Source: Chryseobacterium sp. OV279 (lineage in GTDB: Bacteria; Bacteroidota; Bacteroidia; Flavobacteriales; Weeksellaceae). From it: a stretch of DNA of 64,000 bases. The stretch covers positions 434,001-498,000 of the forward strand of contig NZ_FQUD01000004.1 in assembly GCF_900128945.1 (NCBI RefSeq), given 5' to 3'. Under the pieces are notes generated by a model. That model saw only the letters and a list, made by a program, of their open reading frames with translations, had not been told where the DNA came from and searched no databases. Shown here piece by piece: positions 42,959 through 52,768 of the stretch. The position numbers were made by a program, and so were the translations under genes. The first letter of the stretch is position 1. Every line of letters begins with the position of its first letter.

Positions 42959-44386
42959 ATGGAAAGGAGAAAATTTATAAAGACAAGTGCACTGGCAGGA
43001 GCAGGATTGATGTTTACTCAAAATGTTTTCGCAAAAACGTTGAGCGTAGAAAATTTCCCTGTAGTCCGCGTTCCGAAAGATAAAAGACATTTTACGAGTG
43101 AAGCGGTAGAAAGTGCAATTGAAGCTTTTAAAAAGAAAGTGAAGAATAAAGAGCTGTCATGGCTTTTTGAAAACTGCTTTCCCAATACTTTAGATACCAC
43201 CGTTTTTTATAAAGAAATTAATGGAACTCCGGACACTTATGTGATTACTGGAGATATTGATGCTATGTGGCTTCGCGACAGTTCTGCACAGGTTTTCCCA
43301 TACCTGCAGTTCTCAAAGAAGGATGAAAAACTTCACAAGCTGATATCCGGAGTGATTCACAAACAAACCGAATTCATCCTGAAGGATCCTTATGCAAATG
43401 CTTTTTATAACGATAACAATAAAATAAGCAAATGGAAAGAATACGATCATACGGATATGAAACCCGGAACCCACGAAAGAAAATGGGAGATTGATTCACT
43501 GTGCTATCCAATCCGTCTGGCTTACCACTTCTGGAAAACTACCGGAGATACGACACCTTTTGATAACAATTGGCTGCAGGGAATTAAACTGACCTTACAG
43601 ACTTTCATAGAGCAGCAGAGAAAAACAGGTTTGGGCCCTTACCAGTTTGAGCGTACGACGGCCTGGGCTACAGATGGAATTCCAATGGGAGGTTACGGTT
43701 ATCCGACAAAACCTGTAGGATTGATCAATTCTATGTTCCGTCCGAGCGATGATGCTACCATCTATGCTTTCCTTATTCCTTCCAATTTATTTGCAGTCGT
43801 GAGTTTACGTCAGGCAGCAGAAATGGTTTCGCAGATCAAAAATGAAAAAGCACTGGCTCAGCAGCTGAACAGTCTGGCTGATGAGGTAGACGCGGCCATC
43901 AAGAAATACGGAATCTACAATCATCCTCAATATGGAAAGATTTATGCTTTCGAAACCAATGGATTCGGAAGTTATAATTTAATGGATGATGCCAATTGTC
44001 CAAGCCTTTTAGGCCTTCCTTATCTGGGTGCTGTAAAAGCCGATGATCCGGTTTATATAAATACCAGAAATTACGTTTGGTCAGAAGACAATCCTTTCTT
44101 TTTCAAAGGAAAACTGGCAGAAGGAATCGGTGGACCGCACATCGGTCTTGATATGATCTGGCCAATGAGCATCATTATGAAAGCCCTTACTACGAAAGAC
44201 AGAAAGGAAATCAAATGGTGTATAGATACTTTACAGAAAACCCATGGAGGAACAGGCTTTATGCATGAGTCCTTCCATAAAGACAATGATAAAAAGTTCA
44301 CCAGAGAATGGTTTGCATGGGCCAATACATTATTCGGAGAACTGTTATGGAAAACCTTTAACGAGAATCAGGATTTACTGACTTAG
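42959..44386 (+). CDS. GH125 exo-alpha-1,6-mannosidase
   Basis: This 475-residue protein of the GH125 (DUF1237) family removes alpha-1,6-linked mannose by inversion, without calcium. The family block GDIDAMWLRDSSAQVFPYL is present, along with DAMWLRD and KWEIDSLCYPIRLAY. It begins ERRKFIKTSALAGAGLMF, a twin-arginine-type signal, so it may be exported folded to the periplasm by the Tat system, unlike its Sec-dependent neighbours. It is 30 bp after GH92, in the same operon. Confidence 0.93.
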   Translation: MERRKFIKTSALAGAGLMFTQNVFAKTLSVENFPVVRVPKDKRHFTSEAVESAIEAFKKKVKNKELSWLFENCFPNTLDTTVFYKEINGTPDTYVITGDIDAMWLRDSSAQVFPYLQFSKKDEKLHKLISGVIHKQTEFILKDPYANAFYNDNNKISKWKEYDHTDMKPGTHERKWEIDSLCYPIRLAYHFWKTTGDTTPFDNNWLQGIKLTLQTFIEQQRKTGLGPYQFERTTAWATDGIPMGGYGYPTKPVGLINSMFRPSDDATIYAFLIPSNLFAVVSLRQAAEMVSQIKNEKALAQQLNSLADEVDAAIKKYGIYNHPQYGKIYAFETNGFGSYNLMDDANCPSLLGLPYLGAVKADDPVYINTRNYVWSEDNPFFFKGKLAEGIGGPHIGLDMIWPMSIIMKALTTKDRKEIKWCIDTLQKTHGGTGFMHESFHKDNDKKFTREWFAWANTLFGELLWKTFNENQDLLT

Positions 44387-44569
44387 ACTCGATATTTGCA
44401 GAAGGCGGCAGCATGCCCTTTATTCCCGTTTTTTTAGTTGCAGTGTTTTACAAAGAATTCATTGAGGGAAAACCTTATGAAATTCTCAGGCATTAACTGA
44501 TCATTTTTCTTCTTTTTTGGAAGAGAATGAATAGATATAAATACATCAAAATAACTTAAAAAAAACATT

Positions 44570-46717
44570 ATGAAAAAAGCCATTACTACTTTGATCCTCA
44601 TGATCATCCATGCGATGCCTGTGCTCAGTGCACAGCAGCTTAATCCTACGGGAATATGCTATGTGGAGGTGAATAACAATAATATCCTGAATGCCGGAGC
44701 CTATAAGCTGCAGACTTCAGGGAATTATCTGTTTAATGTAGTGAATATTTTCGCTGCCAATATTAATTATGATGCTGTCCGCGGAAGAGCCTATCTGAGC
44801 AATAATAACAATGTAACCAAAGTGCTCACCAATGCCAGTACATATATAAAACCGCTTCAGGATAAAGGCATGAAAGTGGTTTTAACGATTCTTGGAAATC
44901 ATCAGGGAGCAGGATTCTGTAATTTTCCAACCCGTGAGGCAGCGCGTGATTTTGCACAGCAGCTCGCTCATACGGTAAATACTTACGGTCTGGATGGAAT
45001 CGATTTTGATGATGAATACTCAGATTACGGACAAAACGGAACAGGCCAGCCCAATGACAGCTCTTTTGTGATGCTGGTTCAGGAATTGAGAGCATTGCTT
45101 CCCGATAAAATCATTTCCTTTTATTATTATGGTCCTGCAGCCTCAAAACTTTCCTGGAACGGATTAAGAGTGGGCGACTTTATCAATTACAGCTGGAACG
45201 CCATGTACGGAACGTTTTCTGCACCCAATGTTCCTCCTCTTACGAAAGCACAGATTTCTCCTGCAGCAGTCTGGATGGGAAATACTTCCAATTCTACAAC
45301 AACAAGTTTAGCCAGCCAAACCAAAACCGGTGGATACGGACTTTTCCTTTGGTATGACCTTCACGGAACCAATGAAACCGCACAGCTTTCTGCAGGAACA
45401 CAAACTTTATACGGACAACAGACGGTTTTAAGCACTCCTTTGCAGTCATGGACGGCTGGAGCCAATTGTGATGCCCCAATCGGATTATTCACCAGCAACC
45501 TTACCGGAACAGGGGCAAAACTGAACTGGTCAGCGGTAGGAACCAATACCTATGATGTAGATTATAAATTAGCTTCAGCTACCACATGGACTAATGCAGC
45601 AACGGCAACGGCTGCTACATCCGTTACCATATCAGGATTGACAGCCAATTCAGAGTATGACTGGAGAATCAGAACGAACTGCAGCGTGAAAAGTACTTAT
45701 ATTTTTGCTCCGAGATTCAAAAGTGTAGGCGGGACAATTCCGTCAGGATCAAACTCTCTTTTATTGGATGGTACCAGTGAATCCGGCTCGGCAGGAAGTA
45801 TGAATTTAAACGGTTCGGCATTATCTTTTGAAGGCTGGATCAAACCGTCGTCTTTCAAATCAGCAGCTCCTTACATTTCTTCTGTAATGGGAACAGAGGT
45901 GAGCGACAGCAATTCAGCATTTTTAAGACTTGGAGATGCAAGTCTTGCCAACAACAAGCTTCAGTTTGTGGTAAGTATCAATAATGTTCAGCAAAAACTG
46001 GCGTCAGTTACAGCATTAAATGCCAACACCTGGTATCACGTTGCTGCAACGTATGACGGTTCTGCTATGAAGATTTATATCAATGGCGTTCTTGATGCTA
46101 CCAAATCCCAAACCGGAAATGTTGCTTCCAACGGAGCTTTCAATGTGGGATATTTATACAATACATCCAGGAATTTCAATGGTAAAGTAGATGAGGTCAG
46201 AGTTTGGAAAAGAGCATTAACTCAGACAGAAATCAGTCAGAATATGTGTAATGTAACACTGCCAGCTACATCTCTTGCTGCGTACTGGAAGTTTAATGAA
46301 GGGAGCGGTTCATCAGTTCAGGACAGTTCGGGAAACGGATTGGCATTAACGCTGACAGGTGTGGATGCTTCCAACTGGGCAACAGATATTCCATGTCCGG
46401 CAGGAAGTCAGAAGGCTTCGGCAAATGCTAAAAATCAAAAAACAACAGGTTCAGAACTAACGTCAGCTAAAAAACAGATCAGATTGTACCCAAATCCTGT
46501 GAGTGCATCGTCACCGCTTACGGTTTCTGTTCCTGAAGAATATAACAGAGGAAAATTATCGGTTTATAATTTTAATGGAGGTGTTGTGGAAACCAAAATA
46601 CTGCAGGCCGGAGATCACGCGTATGATTTGTCGAAGCTTTCGATGGGGAATTATATCATTCAGTTCGAATCTCAGGATAGTAGCTTGAAACAGACAGAAA
46701 AATTAATTATAAAATAA
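44570..46717 (+). CDS. GH18 endo-beta-N-acetylglucosaminidase with FN3, LamG and T9SS domains, copy 1
   Basis: This 715-residue secreted enzyme cuts the GlcNAc-GlcNAc core of N-glycans. After a signal peptide (to ~Ala21) comes a GH18 barrel similar to EndoF1/EndoH. The catalytic D-x-x-D-x-D-x-E is DGIDFDDE (142-149, acid Glu149). Then follow a fibronectin-III domain (~300-385), a LamG/concanavalin-like domain (~395-590), and a C-terminal type IX sorting domain (~640-715, LYPNPVSAS and YIIQFES). The last sends it through T9SS to the cell surface or medium. It is a tandem paralogue of the next gene. Confidence 0.94.
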   Translation: MKKAITTLILMIIHAMPVLSAQQLNPTGICYVEVNNNNILNAGAYKLQTSGNYLFNVVNIFAANINYDAVRGRAYLSNNNNVTKVLTNASTYIKPLQDKGMKVVLTILGNHQGAGFCNFPTREAARDFAQQLAHTVNTYGLDGIDFDDEYSDYGQNGTGQPNDSSFVMLVQELRALLPDKIISFYYYGPAASKLSWNGLRVGDFINYSWNAMYGTFSAPNVPPLTKAQISPAAVWMGNTSNSTTTSLASQTKTGGYGLFLWYDLHGTNETAQLSAGTQTLYGQQTVLSTPLQSWTAGANCDAPIGLFTSNLTGTGAKLNWSAVGTNTYDVDYKLASATTWTNAATATAATSVTISGLTANSEYDWRIRTNCSVKSTYIFAPRFKSVGGTIPSGSNSLLLDGTSESGSAGSMNLNGSALSFEGWIKPSSFKSAAPYISSVMGTEVSDSNSAFLRLGDASLANNKLQFVVSINNVQQKLASVTALNANTWYHVAATYDGSAMKIYINGVLDATKSQTGNVASNGAFNVGYLYNTSRNFNGKVDEVRVWKRALTQTEISQNMCNVTLPATSLAAYWKFNEGSGSSVQDSSGNGLALTLTGVDASNWATDIPCPAGSQKASANAKNQKTTGSELTSAKKQIRLYPNPVSASSPLTVSVPEEYNRGKLSVYNFNGGVVETKILQAGDHAYDLSKLSMGNYIIQFESQDSSLKQTEKLIIK

Positions 46718-46725
46718 AAAAACAG

Positions 46726-46750
46726 TCATTGGGCTTCGGCCCGATGATTT
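46726..46750 (+). terminator. Weak hairpin between the GH18 genes
   Basis: Arms TCATTGGGC / GCCCGATGA (one G-T pair) around a TTCG loop, followed by a short T-rich stretch. Likely an attenuator or mRNA-stabilising hairpin rather than a full stop. Confidence 0.55.
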
Positions 46751-46775
46751 TATCTGCCATTAAAACTTATAGACT

Positions 46776-49187
46776 ATGAAAAAAAAATCCATTCTTACTG
46801 CCCTGATCGCTCTGGTCATTCAAGCGGCATCCGGACTTCATGCACAGCAGCTCAATCCTTTGGGCGTATGCTATGTGGAAGTGAATAACAGCAATATGCT
46901 GAATGCAGGATCTTATACTTTACAGAACACGAACAGACAGCTTTTTGACGTTGCCATTATTTTTGCAGCCAACATCAACTATGATGTTTCAAAAAGCAGA
47001 GCTTATATTTCCAATAATAACAATGTAACCAAAGTATTGAATGACGTCAATACTTACGTAAGACCTTTACAGCAAAAAGGAATTAAAGTGTTACTCGATA
47101 TCTTGGGAAACCATCAGGGAGCAGGTATTTCCAATTTCCCGAATCGTGAAGCGGCCCGTGATTTTGCACAACAGATTGCTCACACGGTCTACACTTACGG
47201 TTTAGACGGAGTAGATCTGGATGATGAATATGCAGGCTATGGAAATAACGGAACAGGACAGCCGAACAACAGTTCTTTTGTGATGCTTCTGCAAGAACTC
47301 AAATTAGCCATGCCGGATAAGCTGATCACTTTTTATTATATTGGTCCGGCGATATCAAGACAGAGTTACAATGGCGATGCAGCCGGAAATTATATCAATT
47401 ATGCCTGGAATCCGTATTACGGGACGTATAGCGCTCCTTCAGTACCGCCACTTACCAATTCCAAACTATCAGCCGCGGCTACCTGGATTCAGAACAGCAA
47501 TCCACAGTCAACGTCTCCTGCAACACTTACGACGCTTGCTACCAATACCATAAATGATGGGTACGGAGTATTTATGTGGTATGATCTTAATGCAGCGAAC
47601 AATGCTAGCTACCTGAGTACGGGATCTAATATTCTGTACGGTGAAAATACTTTGCTTAGCGGCCAGTTGTATTCCTGGACTCAGGGTGATGCCTGCGATC
47701 CGCCTTTAGGACTTGAAGTAACGAATACTACAGGAACTTCAGCGAAATTAAACTGGACGGGTAATGCTTCCCAGACTTATAATATTGATTACAAACCAGC
47801 CAGTTCAACAACCTGGGTGAATGTGGCGACCAATTTGTCCGGAAATAATACCATCATCAACAATCTTACCCTGAATACTGAATATGACTGGAGAATACAG
47901 TCTAACTGTTCGGCAACTATAAAAAGTACTTATCTGTTTGCTCCCCGTTTTAATTCAGGAAGTACATGCGGAACGCCGTCAGGCATGAAGTCCGAAAGCT
48001 ACCTGGGAACTACAACTAAATTATCCTGGGATGCCGTAGGAACTGCTACTTCTTACAATGTACAGTATAAAACATCTGCAGCAACGACCTGGACTGATGT
48101 CCCTAATGTTGCTACTAATTCTTACACACTGCCGGCTTTAACCGAAAATACAAGCTATGTCTGGAAAGTACAGGCTGTATGTGGAGGGACAACGACGAGC
48201 ACATATTCAGGGGAATCAACGTTCAACAGTGGATTTGCTCCTGTACAGAGCCCTGGTGCAAGATCACTTTCGTTCAATGGAAGCACAAATTATCTGAATG
48301 CAGGACAGTTTAACCTTAGCGGAAATGCTGTGACCTTCGAAGGATGGGTGAAAGTAAATGCATTCAAACCCAATTTTCCTTATATCTCATCCGTAATGGG
48401 TATTGAAGTAGGGGACAGTAATTCTGCAATGCTGAGGTTTGGAGATGGAAATTTGGCGAGTAATAAACTGCAGTTCATATTAAGCTTTGGAACTTCTCAG
48501 ATAAAATTGAATTCTGTGAGCACATTTAACACCAATACATGGTATCACATAGCCGCTACTTATGATGGTTCTGCGATGAAAATCTATGTTAATGGAGTTC
48601 TGGATGCGAGTGTTGCTGCAACAGGTAATTTCACCGCAAACGGTATTCTTTATCTGGCGAGAAACTATGAGAACGGCAGAACCCTTAATGGATTCTTAGA
48701 CGAATTCAGAGTATGGAAAAGAGCATTAACTCCAACGGAACTTCTTGCCAACAACTGCGGTGTTCCGGCCAATTCACCGAATCTTGAAGCGAACTGGAGA
48801 ATGAATGAAGGCAGCGGAAACGGAGCTTTGGATGCTACCGCAAACACGCACTTTGCAACGCTGACCAATATGACCAATACGAACTGGAGAACAGATGTAG
48901 CCTGTACTGCGCTGTCAACACAGGATATTTCTTCGGAAAAAAATAAGGTAGGTTATGTGTATCCAAACCCGGTTAAAAAAGGAAATGACATCCATTTTAC
49001 CATCAAAGACAAATCTGCCAGTGAAATCACGTTATATGATATGGCAGGAAAATTAATAGTAAGTAAGAAAATTGATAAAAATGATATGGTAATCAGCAGC
49101 CAGAATTTATCTGCAGGAACCTATATCTATACCATACAGTCAAAAGACAGCAAGACACCATCTTCCGGAAAAGTGATTGTAGAATAA
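46776..49187 (+). CDS. GH18 endo-beta-N-acetylglucosaminidase with two FN3, LamG and T9SS domains, copy 2
   Basis: This 803-residue paralogue of the preceding enzyme has the same opening (AQQLNP-x-GVCYVEVNN) and the GH18 motif DGVDLDDE (144-151, Glu151). It differs by having two FN3 domains (~305-400 and ~405-490) before the LamG (~495-690) and a T9SS sorting domain (~725-803, VYPNPVKKG and TYIYTIQSKD). All catalytic acidic residues are kept, so both copies should be active; they may differ in glycan type (high-mannose versus hybrid). The gap after it (380 bp) ends the first block of the locus. Confidence 0.94.
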   Translation: MKKKSILTALIALVIQAASGLHAQQLNPLGVCYVEVNNSNMLNAGSYTLQNTNRQLFDVAIIFAANINYDVSKSRAYISNNNNVTKVLNDVNTYVRPLQQKGIKVLLDILGNHQGAGISNFPNREAARDFAQQIAHTVYTYGLDGVDLDDEYAGYGNNGTGQPNNSSFVMLLQELKLAMPDKLITFYYIGPAISRQSYNGDAAGNYINYAWNPYYGTYSAPSVPPLTNSKLSAAATWIQNSNPQSTSPATLTTLATNTINDGYGVFMWYDLNAANNASYLSTGSNILYGENTLLSGQLYSWTQGDACDPPLGLEVTNTTGTSAKLNWTGNASQTYNIDYKPASSTTWVNVATNLSGNNTIINNLTLNTEYDWRIQSNCSATIKSTYLFAPRFNSGSTCGTPSGMKSESYLGTTTKLSWDAVGTATSYNVQYKTSAATTWTDVPNVATNSYTLPALTENTSYVWKVQAVCGGTTTSTYSGESTFNSGFAPVQSPGARSLSFNGSTNYLNAGQFNLSGNAVTFEGWVKVNAFKPNFPYISSVMGIEVGDSNSAMLRFGDGNLASNKLQFILSFGTSQIKLNSVSTFNTNTWYHIAATYDGSAMKIYVNGVLDASVAATGNFTANGILYLARNYENGRTLNGFLDEFRVWKRALTPTELLANNCGVPANSPNLEANWRMNEGSGNGALDATANTHFATLTNMTNTNWRTDVACTALSTQDISSEKNKVGYVYPNPVKKGNDIHFTIKDKSASEITLYDMAGKLIVSKKIDKNDMVISSQNLSAGTYIYTIQSKDSKTPSSGKVIVE

Positions 49188-49247
49188 AAAAGTAATCCTC
49201 ATTAGGCGTATAAAAAGTAAAAATAAATTAGGGGATTTTATGATGGG

Positions 49248-49282
49248 CAGACAGGGAGCCAACAGGCTTTCTTGTCTGTCTG
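49248..49282 (+). terminator. Terminator after second GH18 gene
   Basis: A hairpin (CAGACAGGGAGCC ... GGCTTTCTTGTCTG, with G-T pairs and a small mismatch) is followed by TCTGTTTT. It ends the first block of the locus. Confidence 0.65.
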
Positions 49283-49356
49283 TTTTAATAGAAAAAAGAG
49301 TATTGATAAGTAATATTCGGGATAAGAGAAAAGAATAAAGAATAAAGAGAAAAGGT

Positions 49357-49542
49357 GTCAGACATTAGATAGAAGTAAGAAAGTTGAGATGATAAGACTG
49401 AAAAAGAAGGGCGGGAATTATATTAACCATGTCAAGGTTCAAAACCTTGACATGGTTAATAACTACTCAGATTATTTAATAATATCGTTTTAGATCTTAG
49501 CACAACAGTCTGATATCTGACGTCTGAAATCTAGTATCTGAC
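49357..49542. repeat. Composite repeat with GTCAGA-ended inverted termini
   Basis: The left end GTCAGACATTAGAT and right end (complement) GTCAGATACTAGAT are inverted copies, 186 bp apart. A perfect 19-bp-arm palindrome (49421-49461) is nested inside. Together with the terminator at 49248 this accounts for most of the 380-bp gap; no gene is seen here. Confidence 0.45.
49421..49461. repeat. Perfect palindrome, 19-bp arms
   Basis: Arms at 49421-49439 and 49443-49461 with a 3-nt loop; the left arm contains TTAACCATGTCAAGGTT. The AAGGTT ... AACCTT core is shared with the palindrome at 55553-55583. No T-run follows, so it is better seen as a repeat than a terminator. Confidence 0.7.
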
Positions 49543-49567
49543 GAAAGAAAAAAAATATCATAAAAGA

Positions 49568-50431
49568 ATGCAAAATATAGTAGGAATAGACATTGGCGGT
49601 TCGCATATTACCATGGCGCAGGTGGATCCGGAGAAGCGCGAAATCATCAGTTCTACATATGTGAGAGAACATGTGTATTCTTTCGGGGCGAAGGAAACTA
49701 TTTTTTCTGCCTGGATCTCTGCCATTGAAAAAGTGACCCATGATTTGGTTAAAAGTGAACTTCTCATCGGTATAGCGATGCCCGGTCCTTTTGATTATGA
49801 AAACGGAATCTCGCTGATGCAGCAGGGAAAATTTATCGATATGTATCAGGTCAATATTAAACAGGAACTGATTGAAAGACTTGCCATTTCATCCGATCAG
49901 ATTTATTTTGTGAATGATGCCGGAGCTTTTCTCGAAGGAGAGGTTTTCGGAGGCTGCGTACGGGATTACCGTAAAGTTTTTGGAGTTACTCTGGGAACAG
50001 GTTTGGGAACGGCTTTTTATAATGGAGAAGTAGCCTCAGATGAAGATTTGTGGGATTCACCTTTCAAAGATTCTATCTGTGAAGATTACCTTGCCACTCG
50101 CTGGTTCGTGAATCATTATAAAGCTTTAACCGGTGGAGAAATATCAGGTACGAAAGACCTGTTGGACCAGCCGGAAGACATCCAGAAGAAAATCTTTGAT
50201 GACTATGCAGATTCTTTTGCAGACTTCATTGTACAGTATGTCAGAAACTACAGTCCTGAAGTTTTGGTCATAGGCGGAAATATTGCAAAAGTCTATCCCT
50301 ATTTTAAGAAGAGGTTAAATCAGCATCTGGAAGAGCATAAAATCAAGCTTCCTATTAAAATTTCCGCTATTTTTGAAGATGCGGCCATTCTGGGTGCTGC
50401 AGGTTATGCTTTGAAGAAAAGCAACAGATAA
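49568..50431 (+). CDS. ROK-family sugar kinase
   Basis: This 287-residue cytoplasmic protein has the ATP-binding motif DIGGSHITMA at the N-terminus and VIGGNIAK near the C-terminus. The ROK fold is clear (VNDAGAFLEGEVFGG, GVTLGTGLGTAFYNGEV). The zinc-binding C-x-C-G-x-x-G-C motif of most ROK proteins is missing; the corresponding region reads SICEDYLATRWF. In this locus it is best read as a mannokinase or glucokinase that feeds the isomerase at 52769. It starts the second block, 17 bp before the second GH92. Confidence 0.88.
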   Translation: MQNIVGIDIGGSHITMAQVDPEKREIISSTYVREHVYSFGAKETIFSAWISAIEKVTHDLVKSELLIGIAMPGPFDYENGISLMQQGKFIDMYQVNIKQELIERLAISSDQIYFVNDAGAFLEGEVFGGCVRDYRKVFGVTLGTGLGTAFYNGEVASDEDLWDSPFKDSICEDYLATRWFVNHYKALTGGEISGTKDLLDQPEDIQKKIFDDYADSFADFIVQYVRNYSPEVLVIGGNIAKVYPYFKKRLNQHLEEHKIKLPIKISAIFEDAAILGAAGYALKKSNR

Positions 50432-50448
50432 ATTAACAAAACGATATC

Positions 50449-52719
50449 ATGAAGTCTTTATTTTCAACTTTTTTTATTGTACTCACTATCTTTGCACTGG
50501 GCCAGGGAATATCGCCTGCGGATTATGTCAACCCTTTAATGGGAACCCAATCCAAGCCATCGCTGTCCAATGGGAATACTTATCCTGCCATAGGACTTCC
50601 ATGGGGAATGAACCTATGGACGCCACAAACCGGAAAAATGGGTGACGGATGGGCGTATACCTACGATGCAGACAAGATTAAAGGATTTAAGCAGACCCAC
50701 CAGCCATCTCCATGGATGAATGATTACGGTGCTTTTGCCATCATGCCGGGAGTCGGTAAACTAAAATTTAAGGAGGAAGAACGGGCAAGCTGGTTCAGCC
50801 ATAAAGCAGAGAATGCAAAACCTTACAGTTACAGCGTTTATCTGGCGGATATCAATGTAACGACAGAGCTTACCCCAACGGAAAGAGCTGCTTTCTTCAA
50901 ATTTGATTTCCCTAAAACAGACAGTGCCTATGTGGTGATTGATGCTTTAAACAAAGGATCCTATATTAAAATTATTCCTAAAGAACGAAAAATCCTTGGG
51001 TACACCACAAAGTATTCCAGAGGGAAATACAGTAATTTCAAGAACTATTTTGTCATTCAGTTTGATAAAGATTTTGATTTAACGACGACCTGGAAAGACA
51101 GCGTTTTTGTGAAAAACCAGTTGGAAATTACAAGCGATCACGCAGGAGCAATTGTTGGATTTAAACTCAAAAATAAAGAAAGTGTTTATGCAAGAACAGC
51201 TTCTTCGTTCATCAGCTTCGAGCAGGCAGAACTCAATCTGAAAAGAGAAATCGCAGGCAGAAATTTTGAACAGGTAAAAGCAGATGCTAAAAATATCTGG
51301 AATAAAACTTTAGGCAGAATAGAAGTGAAAGGAGGAACAGATCAACAGATGAGAACATTTTATTCCTCTCTGTACAGAACATTGTTTTTTCCTCAGAAAT
51401 TATACGAAATAGATGCAGACAACAAAGTAAAACACTGGAGCCCTTACAACGGAAAAATTCTCGATGGGAAAATGTTTGCAGGAACAGGTTTTTGGGATAC
51501 TTTCAGAGCTTTGTATCCTTTCCTGAATCTGGTTTATCCAAGCATCAATGTAGAAATGCAGGAAGGTTTGGCCAATACATTCAAGGAAGGAGGATTTCTT
51601 CCGGAGTGGAGCAGTCCAGGATATTCTGACATTATGATCGGAAATAATTCAGCTTCTGTAGTAGCAGATGCCTACATCAAAGGACTTCGCGGATATGATG
51701 TGGAAACCCTTTGGCAGGCTGTAAAACATGGAGCCAATAACGAAGGACCGATAGATGCAGTAGGCCGTAGAGGAGTGGAATATTATAATACTTTAGGCTA
51801 CGTTCCTTATGATGTGAAAATTAATGAAAATGCTGCCAGAACGCTGGAATACGCTTACGATGATTTCGCCATTTATCAGTTGGGAAAAGCATTAGGAAAA
51901 CCTGCTTCAGAAATTGATATTTATAAAAAAAGAGCAGATAACTATAAAAATGTATTTGACCCGGAAACAGGTTTAATGCGTGGTAAAAATAAAGACGGAA
52001 AATTTCAGTCGCCATTCAATCCGTTTAAATGGGGCGATGCCTTTACAGAAGGAAACAGCTGGCATTATACCTGGTCGGTTTTCCAAGACATCAATGGTTT
52101 GTCTAAATTAATGGGTGGCAAAAAGAAATTTGAAGCCAAACTGGATGAGGTATTTTCCCTTCCGCCGGTTTTTGACGACAGTTATTATGGAAGCGTCATC
52201 CACGAAATCCGCGAAATGCAGATTATGAATATGGGACAATATGCTCACGGAAACCAGCCAATTCAGCATATGATCTATCTATACAACTACGCCGGAGCGC
52301 CGTACAAAACGCAGTACTGGACAAGACACGTGATGGATAAGCTTTATTATGCAACACCGGACGGATATTGTGGCGATGAAGATAACGGACAGACTTCCGC
52401 ATGGTATGTATTCTCAGCCTTAGGATTTTATCCGGTAACACCGGCTACAGATCAGTATGTTTTGGGAGCGCCGCTTTTCAAAGAAGCAGTGATTCATCTG
52501 GAAAATGGTAAGAAAATTGAAATAAAAGCACCAGCCAACAGTGCTGAAAATCTATATGTTAAATCGTTAAACGTAAATCTTCGGTCTTATTCAAAAAACT
52601 GGCTCAGTCACAAAGAACTGATGAATGGAGCCGTACTGGAATTCCAAATGGACAGCAAGCCAAACAAGGAAAGAGGCTCGCAGGAAAAGGATTTTCCATA
52701 CTCCATGTCGAAGGAATAA
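50449..52719 (+). CDS. GH92 family enzyme with Gln at the catalytic-acid position
   Basis: This 756-residue exported GH92 protein has a signal peptide (to about residue 22) and opens YVNPLMGTQSKPSLSNGNTY. The loop that holds the general acid in normal GH92 enzymes reads HGNQPIQHMIYLYNYAGAPY, with Gln603 where the first GH92 has Glu609. The general-base region GDEDNGQTSAWYVFSALGFY is intact. From memory of the family, GH92 members with this Glu-to-Gln change hydrolyse mannose-1-phospho-6-mannose, where the leaving phosphate needs no acid. A phosphomannan-uncapping role is inferred; other leaving groups or loss of activity are possible. Confidence 0.93.
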   Translation: MKSLFSTFFIVLTIFALGQGISPADYVNPLMGTQSKPSLSNGNTYPAIGLPWGMNLWTPQTGKMGDGWAYTYDADKIKGFKQTHQPSPWMNDYGAFAIMPGVGKLKFKEEERASWFSHKAENAKPYSYSVYLADINVTTELTPTERAAFFKFDFPKTDSAYVVIDALNKGSYIKIIPKERKILGYTTKYSRGKYSNFKNYFVIQFDKDFDLTTTWKDSVFVKNQLEITSDHAGAIVGFKLKNKESVYARTASSFISFEQAELNLKREIAGRNFEQVKADAKNIWNKTLGRIEVKGGTDQQMRTFYSSLYRTLFFPQKLYEIDADNKVKHWSPYNGKILDGKMFAGTGFWDTFRALYPFLNLVYPSINVEMQEGLANTFKEGGFLPEWSSPGYSDIMIGNNSASVVADAYIKGLRGYDVETLWQAVKHGANNEGPIDAVGRRGVEYYNTLGYVPYDVKINENAARTLEYAYDDFAIYQLGKALGKPASEIDIYKKRADNYKNVFDPETGLMRGKNKDGKFQSPFNPFKWGDAFTEGNSWHYTWSVFQDINGLSKLMGGKKKFEAKLDEVFSLPPVFDDSYYGSVIHEIREMQIMNMGQYAHGNQPIQHMIYLYNYAGAPYKTQYWTRHVMDKLYYATPDGYCGDEDNGQTSAWYVFSALGFYPVTPATDQYVLGAPLFKEAVIHLENGKKIEIKAPANSAENLYVKSLNVNLRSYSKNWLSHKELMNGAVLEFQMDSKPNKERGSQEKDFPYSMSKE

Positions 52720-52768
52720 TGATCAACAAACTTTATATTTGAAAATAATTTTAGAACAGGAATACATT

